Shown: positions 31,014 to 40,284, counted from the stretch's first letter. The stretch: 64,000 nucleotides of DNA from Dyella solisilvae (GCF_003351225.1 NZ_QQSY01000005.1:186001-250000); one strand, 5' to 3'. Notes: generated by a model from the sequence alone, not told the origin. Program-made: numbers and translations.

Positions 31014-32048
31014 ATGCACGCAAAGACCGCAGTTTTCCTTGGGACGCTGCTGATCGCCGCCCACGCCTCGGCGCAATCCAGCAGCCCGCCCACCACCGCC
31101 CAACAGGTTCCGGCCAGCGCCGCGACTGCCGTGCAGTTGCAGACGGTGACCGTGCACGGGGAGTTGCCCGGGCCGGCATTGTGGGAGGTGCGGCGGGGCG
31201 ATCACATCATGTGGGTGATCGGCACGCTGTCGCCGCTGCCCAAGGACGCCGACTGGCAGTGGAACACACTGGAGCAGGCGCTCGCCCGCTCCACCGAACT
31301 GCTGGAAGCGCCGTCGGCGCACCTGAAGATGCCGACCAGCCTGTATTCGCGCCTCGCCTTGCAGCCGGCTGCGAAACTCAATCCAGGCGGCGCCACCTTG
31401 CGCGATCTGTTGCCGCCGGAGATGTACGCGCGCTGGGAAGCCGTCAGGCATCAGTATCTGGGCGATGACGACGCGCTTGAATACATGCGCCCGATCGTGG
31501 TGGCCGAACAGCTCTACTTCAAGGCGCTCAAGGCCAATGGCCTGACCGCCGAAACCGACGTAGAAGGCATGGTGGAAAAGCTGGCCCACCGGCACGGTAC
31601 CCGCGTGATCGGCGTGCGCTACGAGCAGGTCATAAGCCACGCTCCCGGCCTGACCCAGGGCGCCGATCAGGCACAGAAGCAGGGCATCGCCTGTCTCGAC
31701 GAAACCATGCACATGGTCGAGCACGACATGCCCACGCTCACCCAGCGCGCCAATGCCTGGGCCACTGGTGACATGAAGACGCTGCAGGAGCTGATGCAGG
31801 GCACGAATTACGAGCCCTGCGTGGTGGCCGCCATCAACGGCGACTTCGAGCACCAGCTCAACATCCCCGACCTGCCGAAGCGCATCGAGGCCACCTGGTT
31901 CCAGGCCGCGCAGCAAGCGATGACCCGCAACAAGCGCACCGTGGCGATCCTCACCATGGACCAGCTGATGTCACCGGATGGCTATCTGGCCCGGCTCAAG
32001 TCGCTGGGTTACATCGTGAGGGCGCCGGAGGGTGTGGTGGTGCCTTGA
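31014..32048 (+). CDS. TraB/GumN family protein, secreted
   Basis: A 344-residue protein with a signal peptide (MHAKTAVFLGTLLIAAHASA) and the GumN/TraB fold. ALWEVRRGDHIMWVIGTLSPLP is the N-terminal 'G-T-x-H'-type strand with Ser-Pro in place of the usual His; the C-terminal TMDQLMSPDGYLARLKSLGYIV matches the 'G-x-x-x-L-L-x-x-x-G-Y' end. TIKI/TraB proteins are thought to be metal-dependent peptidases; the change at the first conserved His (GTLSPLP where GTxHxxP is usual) raises doubt about catalysis. Confidence 0.82.
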   Translation: MHAKTAVFLGTLLIAAHASAQSSSPPTTAQQVPASAATAVQLQTVTVHGELPGPALWEVRRGDHIMWVIGTLSPLPKDADWQWNTLEQALARSTELLEAPSAHLKMPTSLYSRLALQPAAKLNPGGATLRDLLPPEMYARWEAVRHQYLGDDDALEYMRPIVVAEQLYFKALKANGLTAETDVEGMVEKLAHRHGTRVIGVRYEQVISHAPGLTQGADQAQKQGIACLDETMHMVEHDMPTLTQRANAWATGDMKTLQELMQGTNYEPCVVAAINGDFEHQLNIPDLPKRIEATWFQAAQQAMTRNKRTVAILTMDQLMSPDGYLARLKSLGYIVRAPEGVVVP

Positions 32049-32143
32049 CGTACGTGCTTGGGTGGCGCTCGCTGTGATCGGCGCTGGCGGGACCGCGAGC
32101 CCAAAGCCCCAATAGGTCAACCTCGACACTCCATTTCGCCGGC

Positions 32144-32227
32144 CGTCAGCCCGCAAGCGCGGGGATCCAGCGACTTCCAGGCGTTCAAGAGCAAAGGCAC
32201 TGGATCCCTGCTTTCGCAGGGATGACG
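32144..32227. repeat. Long intergenic palindrome, copy 3
   Basis: Arms CGTCAGCCCGCAAGCGCGGG.. and ..CCCTGCTTTCGCAGGGATGACG with internal GGATCCAGCGACTT / GGCACTGGATCC segments. It is followed by ATGACGAATGTG, the same sequence that follows copy 4. Confidence 0.85.
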
Positions 32228-32240
32228 AATGTGTAGAGGC

Positions 32241-32370
32241 GATTCAGCTTCACGCCATGCAACTTAGCCAGATCTGCCTTAGACGGGGCGACGCCGCCCG
32301 TGTTCACGCCATACACCTTCGCCGAACCTGGGCTGGATGAGGCGACGCTGCCGGTGTGGCTGTACTGCAA
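32241..32370 (-). pseudogene. Degenerate duplicate copies of the S10 peptidase 3' tail
   Basis: Read on the minus strand, this stretch gives two worn copies of the peptidase C-terminus. The true end is SASSFKADAATLYGVK-stop; the nearer copy reads SVASSSPGSAKVYGVN (about 32301-32360) and the farther copy reads APSKADLAKLHGVK (about 32246-32290). The DNA shared by all three is TTCACGCCATAC or TTCACGCCATGC, the reverse complement of the YGVK/HGVK codons. No start codon or ribosome-binding site makes either copy expressible. Confidence 0.6.
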
Positions 32371-32389
32371 GCGTCTTCGAATACCACAA

Positions 32390-32485
32390 CGTCATTCCCG
32401 CGAAAGCGGGAATCCAGCGACTTTGGGTCCATTGGGAGCAAAGGCGCCGCAATCTGCGCCCCCTCAGGGGGGCGCAAGAATGACG
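32390..32485. repeat. Long intergenic palindrome, copy 4
   Basis: Left arm CGTCATTCCCGCGAAAGCGG with a GAAA loop, continuing AATCCAGCGACTTTG; the right side is degenerate but ends GCAAGAATGACG. It separates the true 3' end of the S10 peptidase gene from the duplicated tail copies. Confidence 0.8.
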
Positions 32486-32502
32486 AATGTGCGGCGACGG
32501 AT

Positions 32503-34065
32503 TTACTTCACGCCATACAGCGTCGCCGCATCCGCCTTGAACGACGAGGCGCTGCCGGGACGGCTGTAGAACATGTGGCCCCCCGGGTACACCGACAGCT
32601 TCACGCGCTGCGACTGGCCAAATGTCGGCATCTGGTCGATGATCAGGCGCGAGGTGAAGTACGGGCACGACAGGTCGTTGTAGCCGTGCACGATCAGCAC
32701 CTTCATGTTCGGGTCGTTGCCGATGGCCTTGCGCAGGTCGGCGACCGGCTTGTCGTCCGCGTTGCCGCGATCCCAGGCCTTGTTGACCGCGTACGACAGC
32801 GCCTCGTAGTGCGCATCGGTCTGCCAGCCCACCTCGCGTGTGACGAAGTCCACCATCGCGCTGGTGGTCGGCGCCAGCAGCGCATCGAGGATCGGATCGC
32901 CCGACTGGCGCTCGGCCGAGCCCGGGAACGGATCGAACGCGGTGACGTTGGAGTCGTACACGCTGCCGATCTTCTTGTCGGCGCGATGCACTTCGCGCAG
33001 GTAGGAGCCGATGTCCACGCGGCCATCCAGCTTCGACACCACCGACGGCTCGAGGCCGGTGTAGCTCGACACCTTCTGCACGATGCGGCTGATCGCGCCG
33101 GGATCGGAGCGGCCAGCGAGGAAGTCGGTGACGAACTGCGTGCGCACGTAGTTCTCCACGTCGGCCATCGCCGCCGGGCTCAGCCGGCCCTGGCCTTCCA
33201 GGTGCGCCGCCGTCATCGACGGCAGGTTGATCATCCACGGCAGCGGCGACAGCGCATCGCCGTCGCCGATGGCGGCCGGATCGAGATACGGCGACACCAT
33301 CACCAGGCCGTTCACGCCGACGCCCATCTTGGTCTGCAGCGCATAAGCGATGCGCGGCGCGCGATAGCCGCCGTAGCTCTCGCCCATCACGTACTTGGGC
33401 GCGCGCAGGCGGCCATGCTTGACCAGCCAGTCGTAGACCACGCGCGAGAGGTACTTGATGTCCGCCTCGGTCGAGTAGAAGTCCTTCTTGGTCTGCTCCT
33501 CATCCTCCAGCGAGCGCGAGAAGCCGGTGCCCACCGGATCGATGAACACCAGGTCGCTCATGTCGAGCCAGGTGTTGGGGTTGTCCTTGGTGACCGCGGC
33601 ATCGGATGGCGCGTCGCCATCCACGCCGAACTGGATGCGCTTGGGACCGATGGCGCCCATGTTGAGGTACACCGACGACGCGCCGGGACCGCCATTGAAG
33701 GCGAACGTCACCGGGCGGTGCGGATCGTTGCCGGACACCGTATAGGCCGTGTAGACCACGTCGGCGATCTTCTTGCCCTTGGCGTCGCGCACCGGGATGG
33801 TGCCAACCGTCGCCTCATAGGACAGCGTGCGGCCACCCACGCGTACGCTCTGCTTGATGGTCTTGTCCGCCGGCAGGGGCGGCAGCTCCGCATCGGGCTT
33901 CTTGTCGGCGGCGGCATCGGCCGCCGGCTTGGCGTCCTTGGCCGCGGCAGCCGCGGCGGTCGACCACGGGGCCAGCGCCAATCCGGCCACCAGCATGGCC
34001 GCACACCAGGCGGCGCATCGGCCGGCGCGGGCTACACGAGCACGAGCAGGTACATCACGATTCAT
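32503..34065 (-). CDS. Peptidase S10 family serine carboxypeptidase, exported
   Basis: A 520-residue serine carboxypeptidase. A hydrophobic export segment (AAMLVAGLALAPWSTAAAA) follows the start at 34065 (MNRDVPARAR). Catalytic Ser230 is in VMGESYGGYRAPRIAY, the Asp in VHGYNDLSCPY and the His in YPGGHMFYS; the oxyanion-hole segment is FAFNGGPGASSVYLNMGAIGP. These residues match the active bacterial S10 group. It should trim C-terminal residues of peptides in the periplasm or outside. Its 3' tail has been duplicated downstream between palindromes. Confidence 0.93.
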   Translation of the reverse strand: MNRDVPARARVARAGRCAAWCAAMLVAGLALAPWSTAAAAAAKDAKPAADAAADKKPDAELPPLPADKTIKQSVRVGGRTLSYEATVGTIPVRDAKGKKIADVVYTAYTVSGNDPHRPVTFAFNGGPGASSVYLNMGAIGPKRIQFGVDGDAPSDAAVTKDNPNTWLDMSDLVFIDPVGTGFSRSLEDEEQTKKDFYSTEADIKYLSRVVYDWLVKHGRLRAPKYVMGESYGGYRAPRIAYALQTKMGVGVNGLVMVSPYLDPAAIGDGDALSPLPWMINLPSMTAAHLEGQGRLSPAAMADVENYVRTQFVTDFLAGRSDPGAISRIVQKVSSYTGLEPSVVSKLDGRVDIGSYLREVHRADKKIGSVYDSNVTAFDPFPGSAERQSGDPILDALLAPTTSAMVDFVTREVGWQTDAHYEALSYAVNKAWDRGNADDKPVADLRKAIGNDPNMKVLIVHGYNDLSCPYFTSRLIIDQMPTFGQSQRVKLSVYPGGHMFYSRPGSASSFKADAATLYGVK

Positions 34066-34281
34066 CAGGCATCTCACACAAAGGCAGTTCAACGGAAAGC
34101 GATGGACGCCCCGGCGCGCGCCACTCCCCTGCTCTACGTGGGAACAGGCCAAGGGACGCCCGGGCGAACGCCAATAGATGCGGCACGGCCGACCCCACCA
34201 CCAGTGCCGTTCGGCAGGGGTGACCGCCTCAGTCCTGCGAAATTGCTTGCGGCAGCTGGCGGCGCCCGGGTCCGAAAAGGC

Positions 34282-35124
34282 TCAGCGCCGCGTCGCCAGC
34301 ACGCCATCCAGCGCCAGCTGCGCCTTGAAACCCGCCTTCTCCAGACGCGTCGCCACCTCGCGCGGAACGTCGCGGTCGCTGGTCAGCTTGTTGGGGCTGC
34401 CGGTGTAGTGGAACAGCCGTCCGCCACGCCGGAGCACGCGCGCCAGCTGGTTGTAGAACACCTGGGAGTAGAGCTCCCCCGCGATGCCGAAGCGCGGTGG
34501 GTCGTGCAGCAGTGCGTCCACCGAGGCGTCAGCGACCTGAGTGATGGCCTGCGACACGTCTGCGTGCGTCAGCTGCAGGCGACCGGCGTGGGCCGGATCG
34601 TCCGGGTCCGGCGACCACGGGTTGATCGTGCGCAACCACAGCACATCGGGATTCTTCTCGAACGACAGGACGCGCGCGACGCCGCCCTCGAGGCAGCAGG
34701 CAGCGAAGTAGCCAAGGCCGCCACAGGTGTCCAGCAGCACCTTGCCGCGCGGCTCGACCAGCGCCACCTTGCGTCGCGCGTCCTCGAACGGCGACTCCTT
34801 CGACGTGGGCAGCATCTTGATGCCGTCGATCTCGAAGGTGGGCGCGCCCCATTCGGTGGGCACGAGCTTGATCAGCGATCCGGAAAAGCGCGACACCGGC
34901 GAGAATTCCTCACCATCCCAGTAGTAGATCGTGCGGTCCTTCAGCTTGTGCGGATAGGGATAGCGCAACCCTTTCCACTCCCATGCATCCGGCGCCAGCA
35001 CGGCGTCGCCGCTGGAACGACCGAGGTCCAGGGAGCCGCGCCATGCGCCCTCGCCTGCATCGCGTGCAGCCAGCAGCGTGTCGAGAACGGGGCGCGTGAG
35101 CAACGGACCGGAATAGTGCGACAA
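34282..35124 (-). CDS. COG2521-like (archaeal-type) SAM-dependent methyltransferase
   Basis: A 280-residue protein. Its C-terminal Rossmann domain has LLDTCGGLGYFAACCLEGG (motif I), VLSFEKNPDVLWLRTINPWS (with the acidic ribose-binding Glu) and ALLHDPPRFGIAGELYSQVF plus YNQLARVLRRGGRLFHYTG. The HDPPRF-GELYS block is characteristic of the predicted methyltransferases of COG2521, best known from archaea. The N-terminal 110 residues (YYWDGEEFSPVSRFSGSLIKL, PTFEIDGIKML) are part of the same family layout. No substrate is known to me. Confidence 0.72.
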   Translation of the reverse strand: MSHYSGPLLTRPVLDTLLAARDAGEGAWRGSLDLGRSSGDAVLAPDAWEWKGLRYPYPHKLKDRTIYYWDGEEFSPVSRFSGSLIKLVPTEWGAPTFEIDGIKMLPTSKESPFEDARRKVALVEPRGKVLLDTCGGLGYFAACCLEGGVARVLSFEKNPDVLWLRTINPWSPDPDDPAHAGRLQLTHADVSQAITQVADASVDALLHDPPRFGIAGELYSQVFYNQLARVLRRGGRLFHYTGSPNKLTSDRDVPREVATRLEKAGFKAQLALDGVLATRR

Positions 35125-35240
35125 GACGAAACCTCACCTGAAGCGGGGCCCATCAGGCGCCCAGCAAAGGTGTGAAGTTTAGCGTGCACGGGCGCCGCCA
35201 CGGCACAAAGGCCCAAACGCGACACTCTCGCATTACCGCC

Positions 35241-35275
35241 GCGCACGTTAAGTAAATCTACCGATGCACCGGTAG
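35241..35275 (-). promoter_or_regulatory. Candidate regulatory element with CTACCG...CGGTAG inverted repeat
   Basis: CTACCG (35258-35263) and CGGTAG (35270-35275) form an inverted repeat. Read on the minus strand the element is ACCGGTGCATCGGTAG followed by ATTTACTTAA. A similar string, ACCGGTAG...TCTACTTAA, lies at 53641-53669 on the plus strand upstream of the OmpA-like lipoprotein gene. It lies in the roughly 300-bp divergent space between the COG2521 methyltransferase and the AI-2E-type permease. Confidence 0.3.
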
Positions 35276-35423
35276 GCCCCCCGACCTAAAATTTCGTGCG
35301 TCAAACACGCCACCCCGGCGGACTATCGAGGTGCTGGGTTCCCGGCGCCGGCCGGCATAGGCCACTCGACTACTTTGGCTTACTGCTCGGATATCTCTAC
35401 TGCAACCAGCAAGGAGATCATCG

Positions 35424-36530
35424 ATGCTGTCTGCGCCGATTACTGAAAAGAAACTCTCCCGCGGCATGCTTGACGTGCTGATTCGCGCGGGTCTCATCGT
35501 GATCCTCGCGGTCTCCTGCTTCCGGATCTTTTACCCGTTCGCCAACTTGATGGTGTGGTCGCTGATCCTGGCGGTGGCCCTGTACCCGCTGCACCTGCGC
35601 CTGCGAAAACACCTGGGCAACAAGGACGGACTGACGGCGACGCTGCTTGTCGTCATCTCGCTCCTCGTCATCACCATTCCCACCTATCTGCTTGGCGTAG
35701 CCCTGGTCGACTCGATCGAGCACGGCATTGAAATCGTCAAGGGCGGCAGCTTGCGCATTCCTGCGCCTTCCGAGTCCGTGGCAAGTTGGCCGCTGATCGG
35801 CGGCAAGGTGTATGCGTTCTGGCAACAGGCCTCGACGGACCTGACCGGCCTGCTGCAGACTTTCATGCCGCATCTGAAGGGTGTCGCGACGGGGCTGCTG
35901 GATGCCGCCACCGGCGTTGGCGCGGGCCTGCTTATCTTTTTCTTCGCCCTGATCATCTCGGGCATCTTCATGGCCTACGGCGAAGAGTCCAGGCACAGCG
36001 CCGAACAGATCGCCTCGCGCATCTTCGGCGCAGAAAGCGGCCCGAAGATCACCGATCTGTGTTCCGCGACCATCCGCGCGGTAGCCCAGGGCGTGGTCGG
36101 CATCGCCTTCATCCAGATGTTGCTGGTCGGCATCGGATTCGTGGCCAAGGGCATCCCCGGTGCAGGCCTGCTGGCGCTGGCCGTGCTGCTGCTGGGCATC
36201 ATGCAGTTGCCGGCCACGCTGATCACCATCCCGGTGATCATCTTCGTGTTCGCCACCGAAGGATTCACCGTCGGCGGGGTCGTGTTCGCCGTCTATGTCT
36301 TCGTGGCGGGCCTGGCGGACAACGTGCTCAAGCCGCTGCTGCTCGGTCGCGGCGTCGATGTGCCGATGCCAGTGGTGCTTATCGGCGCGCTCGGCGGCAT
36401 GGTGACCGGCGGGGTAATCGGCCTGTTCATCGGCCCGGTAGTGCTGGCCGTCGGCTATCAACTGTTCTGGCGCTGGGTCGAGGACCAGCCGCACGCCGAG
36501 GCGCCGCCGGTCGAGCCGAAACAGCCCTGA
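35424..36530 (+). CDS. AI-2E family transporter (PerM/YdiK-like permease)
   Basis: A 368-residue polytopic permease of the AI-2E transporter family. N-terminal helices (VLIRAGLIVILAVSCFRIFYP, LMVWSLILAVALYPLHLRL), a soluble central section and a C-terminal block with KGIPGAGLLALAVLLLGIMQLP and GLADNVLKPLLLGRG fit the family. Only a few members are tied to autoinducer-2; YdiK-type members often sit beside efflux genes. The ATG has an AAGGAGATC site. It starts a packed set with an outer-membrane factor 18 bp downstream. Confidence 0.9.
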   Translation: MLSAPITEKKLSRGMLDVLIRAGLIVILAVSCFRIFYPFANLMVWSLILAVALYPLHLRLRKHLGNKDGLTATLLVVISLLVITIPTYLLGVALVDSIEHGIEIVKGGSLRIPAPSESVASWPLIGGKVYAFWQQASTDLTGLLQTFMPHLKGVATGLLDAATGVGAGLLIFFFALIISGIFMAYGEESRHSAEQIASRIFGAESGPKITDLCSATIRAVAQGVVGIAFIQMLLVGIGFVAKGIPGAGLLALAVLLLGIMQLPATLITIPVIIFVFATEGFTVGGVVFAVYVFVAGLADNVLKPLLLGRGVDVPMPVVLIGALGGMVTGGVIGLFIGPVVLAVGYQLFWRWVEDQPHAEAPPVEPKQP

Positions 36531-36548
36531 CGTCGTGGGACACGTGCC

Positions 36549-38129
36549 GTGTCGCGCCTCTCTGGCCCAAACCGGTTGTTGCTGACCGGCATGGTTTGCC
36601 TCGGCGGTTGCGTCACCGTGGGCCCGGATTTCCACCCGCCGCACGCCGACCTGAGCGAGCACTGGAGCAGCCCACAGGTCGAACAGGCCACGTCCCAGCG
36701 TGCGCAGCCGGACGCCAGCCAGTGGTGGCAGGTGTTCGGCGACCAGAACCTCGAGCGCCTGATGGCCGAGGCAGACGCCAACAATGCCGACCTGAAGGTG
36801 GCAGGACTGCGCGTGCTGGAGGCGCGCGCCCAACTGGGTATTGCCGAGAGCGGGCGCTACCCCCAGGTGCAACAGATCGGTGGCCAGGCCCTGTACACCA
36901 AGAGCAAGCACTCCGGCAGCGACACGAGCTCAAGCGGCTCCTGGCAGTACGGCGCGGGTTTCGACATCGGCTGGGAGCTGGACTTCTGGGGTCGCTTCCG
37001 GCGCGCCATCGAGTCGGCGGATGCGGCCTATTTCGCCTCGCAGGCCAATCGCGATGGCGTGCTGGTGCTGCTGCACGCCCAGGTCGCCGACACTTACTAC
37101 ACCATGCGCACGGCCGAGGCACGCCTGCGCATCGCGCGTGAAAACGCCGTGCTGCAGAAGCGCAGCTTCGAGATCACCGAGCGCCTGTTCAAGGGTGGCG
37201 AAACCGACGAACTGGACTTCCAGCAGGCCAAGACCCAATACCTGGGCACGCTGAGCAGCATCCCGCAACTGGAAAGCCAGATCATGCTGGCGCAGCACGC
37301 GCTGTGCGTACTGATCGGCCGCCCGCCCGGCCCGCTGCCTGAGCTGGAGGTGCAGGCGGGAAAGGAAGGCGTGATCCCGCTGGTCGATCATGCGGTACTT
37401 CAGGATGTGCCGGCCAACCTGCTGCTGCGTCGTCCCGATGTGCGTTCCGCCGAGCTTTACATGGCGTCGCAATCGGCACTCATCGGCGTGGCCAAGGCGG
37501 ACCTGTATCCGTCGGTGACCTTGCTGGGCACGCTGGCATGGAGCGGCAGCTCATCTTCCGGCACGCCCGACTCGCTGCTCAGCGCCAGCTCCATCGCAGG
37601 CTCACCGAGCAAGCTGGCCCTCGCGGTCGGTCCCAGCATCACCTGGAACGTGTTCGACCACGGCAGGATCATGAATAACGTGCGCGTGCAGGACGCCCGC
37701 CTTCAGCAACTGGAGGTCGCCTACCAGAACACCGTGCGCCAGGCCGCACGCGAGGCTGACGACGCCGCCACCGGACTGCTATCGGCATTGCAAAGCGACA
37801 CCATCCTGCACGACGCGGAGCAGGCCGCGCACCGCTCGCTGGCGTTGGCCAACACGCTTTACCGCGAGGGCTACTCGGACTTCCAGCGCGTGCTCGATGC
37901 GCAACGCGCACTCTTCGCCCAGCAGGATGCGTACATCGTCAACCGCAGCAACGCGGTGGGCAGCCTGATCGCCCTCTACAAGGCCATGGGTGGCGGTTGG
38001 CATACCGACCAGCCGCTGATTGATCCCGCCACCCGCCAGCAGATGCAAGAGCGCACCGACTGGGGCGACCTGTTCGATGAGCCGCACGCCCCGTCCGCCA
38101 GCATCTCCCAGCCCAAGGGCCAACCCTGA
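36549..38129 (+). CDS. RND/EmrAB-type efflux outer-membrane factor, lipoprotein (NodT family)
   Basis: A 526-residue TolC-like outer-membrane channel. A lipobox LGGC ends the signal peptide (MSRLSGPNRLLLTGMVCLGGC) when the GTG at 36549 is used, so Cys21 would be lipidated. Two OEP repeats are present (WWQVFGDQNLERLMAEADANN...; LLLRRPDVRSAELYMASQSALIGVAKADLYPSVTL). The C-terminus carries an extra tail of about 40 residues. The stop overlaps the start of the HlyD gene (ATGA), so they are translationally coupled parts of one tripartite pump. Confidence 0.93.
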   Translation: MSRLSGPNRLLLTGMVCLGGCVTVGPDFHPPHADLSEHWSSPQVEQATSQRAQPDASQWWQVFGDQNLERLMAEADANNADLKVAGLRVLEARAQLGIAESGRYPQVQQIGGQALYTKSKHSGSDTSSSGSWQYGAGFDIGWELDFWGRFRRAIESADAAYFASQANRDGVLVLLHAQVADTYYTMRTAEARLRIARENAVLQKRSFEITERLFKGGETDELDFQQAKTQYLGTLSSIPQLESQIMLAQHALCVLIGRPPGPLPELEVQAGKEGVIPLVDHAVLQDVPANLLLRRPDVRSAELYMASQSALIGVAKADLYPSVTLLGTLAWSGSSSSGTPDSLLSASSIAGSPSKLALAVGPSITWNVFDHGRIMNNVRVQDARLQQLEVAYQNTVRQAAREADDAATGLLSALQSDTILHDAEQAAHRSLALANTLYREGYSDFQRVLDAQRALFAQQDAYIVNRSNAVGSLIALYKAMGGGWHTDQPLIDPATRQQMQERTDWGDLFDEPHAPSASISQPKGQP

Positions 38130-39250
38130 TGAGCGACGCACCCTCGCCCGCCCCGAGCGCGGCGCCCACGCCTCCCGCTGCCGAGCCTTCGGGCAAGGGC
38201 GTGAAGTGGACGCTGATCCTGATCGGCGTGAGCCTGCTGTGGTACCTGCTCGCCGACCGCTACACGCCCTACACGCAACAAGCGCGCGTGCAGGCCTTCG
38301 TCATCCCAGTGGCGGCGGAAGTCTCGGGCCGCGTCACCCGCGTACTCGCTCGCAACAACCAGGAGGTCAAGGCAGGCGAGGTGCTGTTCGAAGTGGATGC
38401 GGAACCGTACCGGATCGCCTTGGCCAGCGCGCGCGCCAACCTGGAAACGACGCGCCGCCAGATCGGCGCGAACACGGCGGGCATCGATTCCGCGGAAGCC
38501 AAGCTGCGCGCCGCCAACGCCAACGAGGTCAAGGCCCGCCAGGACAGTGATCGTCTCGAACGACTCTATAGCGAGGACCAGGGCACGATCTCGCTGCGAC
38601 GCCTGGAAGTTGCGCGGGCCGCCCACGACGAAGCCACCAGTCAGGTCAGCGCCGCCCAGGCCGAAGTGGAACGCGCCCGCGAGCAGCAGGGCGGCAGCGA
38701 TGCGCAGAACGGGCAGTTGCGCAGCGCCACGGCGGCTGTCGAGAAGGCGGAGCTCGATCTGTCCAATACCCGAATACGCGCGCGCTCGTCGGGACTGGTC
38801 ACCGATCTGCGCACGGATATTGGACAGTTCGCGGCTGCGGGCGCCCCGGTGATGACGCTGATCGCCATCCACGACGTCTGGGTGAGCGCGGACATGACCG
38901 AGAACAATCTCGGTCATCTGCGCCCCGGCACGCCAGTCGAGATGGTGCTGGATTCGCGGCCGGGCGAGCTGTTCCGGGGCCGCATACGCAGCATCAGCTA
39001 CGGCGTCAGCGCAGGCCAGCCCACGCCGCCGGGCTCCCTGCCCACGGTGCAGAACAGCCGCGACTGGCTGCGGCCGGCGCAACGCTTCCCGGTGATCGTG
39101 GAGTTTGCGCCCGACGAAACGGTGCCCACGGGCGATATCCGTGTCGGCGGGCAAGTCGAAGTGATGGCGTTTCCCACGAGTGGCAACCCGCTCAATCCGC
39201 TCGGCCGGGTGTTCCTGCGGGTGATGAGCTGGCTCTCCTACGTCTACTGA
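38129..39250 (+). CDS. HlyD/EmrA-type membrane-fusion (periplasmic adaptor) protein
   Basis: A 373-residue adaptor with one N-terminal transmembrane helix (WTLILIGVSLLWYLLADRY), a biotinyl-lipoyl-like half (FVIPVAAEVSGRVTRVLARNNQEVKAGEVLFEVD), an alpha-helical hairpin (about 95-215) and the second lipoyl half plus beta-barrel (DLSNTRIRARSSGLVTDLRTDIGQF). It would link the inner-membrane DUF2955 protein to the outer-membrane factor. It overlaps both neighbours by ATGA. Confidence 0.93.
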   Translation: MSDAPSPAPSAAPTPPAAEPSGKGVKWTLILIGVSLLWYLLADRYTPYTQQARVQAFVIPVAAEVSGRVTRVLARNNQEVKAGEVLFEVDAEPYRIALASARANLETTRRQIGANTAGIDSAEAKLRAANANEVKARQDSDRLERLYSEDQGTISLRRLEVARAAHDEATSQVSAAQAEVERAREQQGGSDAQNGQLRSATAAVEKAELDLSNTRIRARSSGLVTDLRTDIGQFAAAGAPVMTLIAIHDVWVSADMTENNLGHLRPGTPVEMVLDSRPGELFRGRIRSISYGVSAGQPTPPGSLPTVQNSRDWLRPAQRFPVIVEFAPDETVPTGDIRVGGQVEVMAFPTSGNPLNPLGRVFLRVMSWLSYVY

Positions 39251-40284
39251 TGACAACCCCATCCAGCCAACGAGAGATCCTTGGGCGCCGTGCGCTGCGC
39301 ATGGGCCTCGGCACGGCGCTGACTTTGGCGATCAGTTTTGGCATGGACCTGCCGCTGCCGATGGTGGCGCCCGTGTTCGCCGTATTCCTGTTCGCGACAC
39401 TGCCGCGACCGCTCCCACTCAAGGCAGCGCTGGGGCTACCGCTGGTGGTCGGGCTCGCCACGGGCAGTGGCCTGCTGCTGGTTCCCCTGCTTCGCTACTA
39501 CGTCCAGGCCGGTGTGCTGCTGGTGGGGCTGTGCCTGTTCCTGGCCTTTCGCTACGGCCTGCGCGGCGGCAACAACCTGGTCGCGACCTTCCTGGCCGCC
39601 GGCCTGACCATGATCTCCGCTGCAGGCGCCGCCGAGATGCAACTGGCCATCACCGTGGTAGGGGCCTTGATCAAGGGACTGTTGCTCGCCGTCCTTGTGC
39701 TCGCGTTTTGCCACTGGCTTCTACCCGATCCCGCCGGCGCTCCCAGGGCGGCGGCGAGCCGCAGCTTGTCCAATCGCGAAGCCAGTCGCCTGGCGCTGCG
39801 CGCGACGCTAGTCGTGTTGCCTGCGTTCCTGTTCGCGCTGGCCGATCCAGCCGCCTACATGCCCATCATCATGAAATCGGTGAGCCTCGGACGGCAAAGT
39901 TGCACGACCTCAGCACGCGGCGCGGCGCGCGAGCTGCTGGGCTCCACGCTGCTTGGCGGACTGCTGGCGATCCTGTTCTGGTTCGCACTGAAGTGGTTCG
40001 TGAATCTATGGATGTTCTTCCTGTGGATGCTGTTGTTCGGCCTGGCGGTGGCGCGCAAGCTGTACGGTCTGCGCCCGGGCCGGTACAAGCCCGGCTTCTG
40101 GCTCAACACCCTGGTCACCCTGATCATCCTGCTGGGCCAATCGGTGCAGGACAGCGTCGCGGGAAAAGACGTCTATACGGCGTTTGCGGTGCGCATGGGG
40201 CTGTTCATCGCCGTCACCCTGTATGCGTGCTTCATGCTCCAGCTACTCGAGGTGAGGCAACGTCTTCCCCAACCAAGCTCCTAG
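39250..40284 (+). CDS. DUF2955 / FUSC-like inner-membrane permease
   Basis: A 344-residue membrane protein with about nine hydrophobic helices, arranged as two groups around an Arg/Ser-rich central loop (DPAGAPRAAASRSLSNREASRL). LRMGLGTALTLAISFGMDLPLPMVAPVFAVFLF matches the DUF2955 N-terminus. By analogy to AaeB with AaeA it is the export permease for aromatic acids or similar toxic compounds, working with the adaptor and outer-membrane factor just upstream. The substrate is unknown. Confidence 0.87.
   Translation: MTTPSSQREILGRRALRMGLGTALTLAISFGMDLPLPMVAPVFAVFLFATLPRPLPLKAALGLPLVVGLATGSGLLLVPLLRYYVQAGVLLVGLCLFLAFRYGLRGGNNLVATFLAAGLTMISAAGAAEMQLAITVVGALIKGLLLAVLVLAFCHWLLPDPAGAPRAAASRSLSNREASRLALRATLVVLPAFLFALADPAAYMPIIMKSVSLGRQSCTTSARGAARELLGSTLLGGLLAILFWFALKWFVNLWMFFLWMLLFGLAVARKLYGLRPGRYKPGFWLNTLVTLIILLGQSVQDSVAGKDVYTAFAVRMGLFIAVTLYACFMLQLLEVRQRLPQPSS

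Noticed and set aside
32356-35175. A 939-codon plus-strand frame opposite the S10 peptidase and methyltransferase genes
   Set aside because: Antisense shadow of two genes with complete catalytic motifs.
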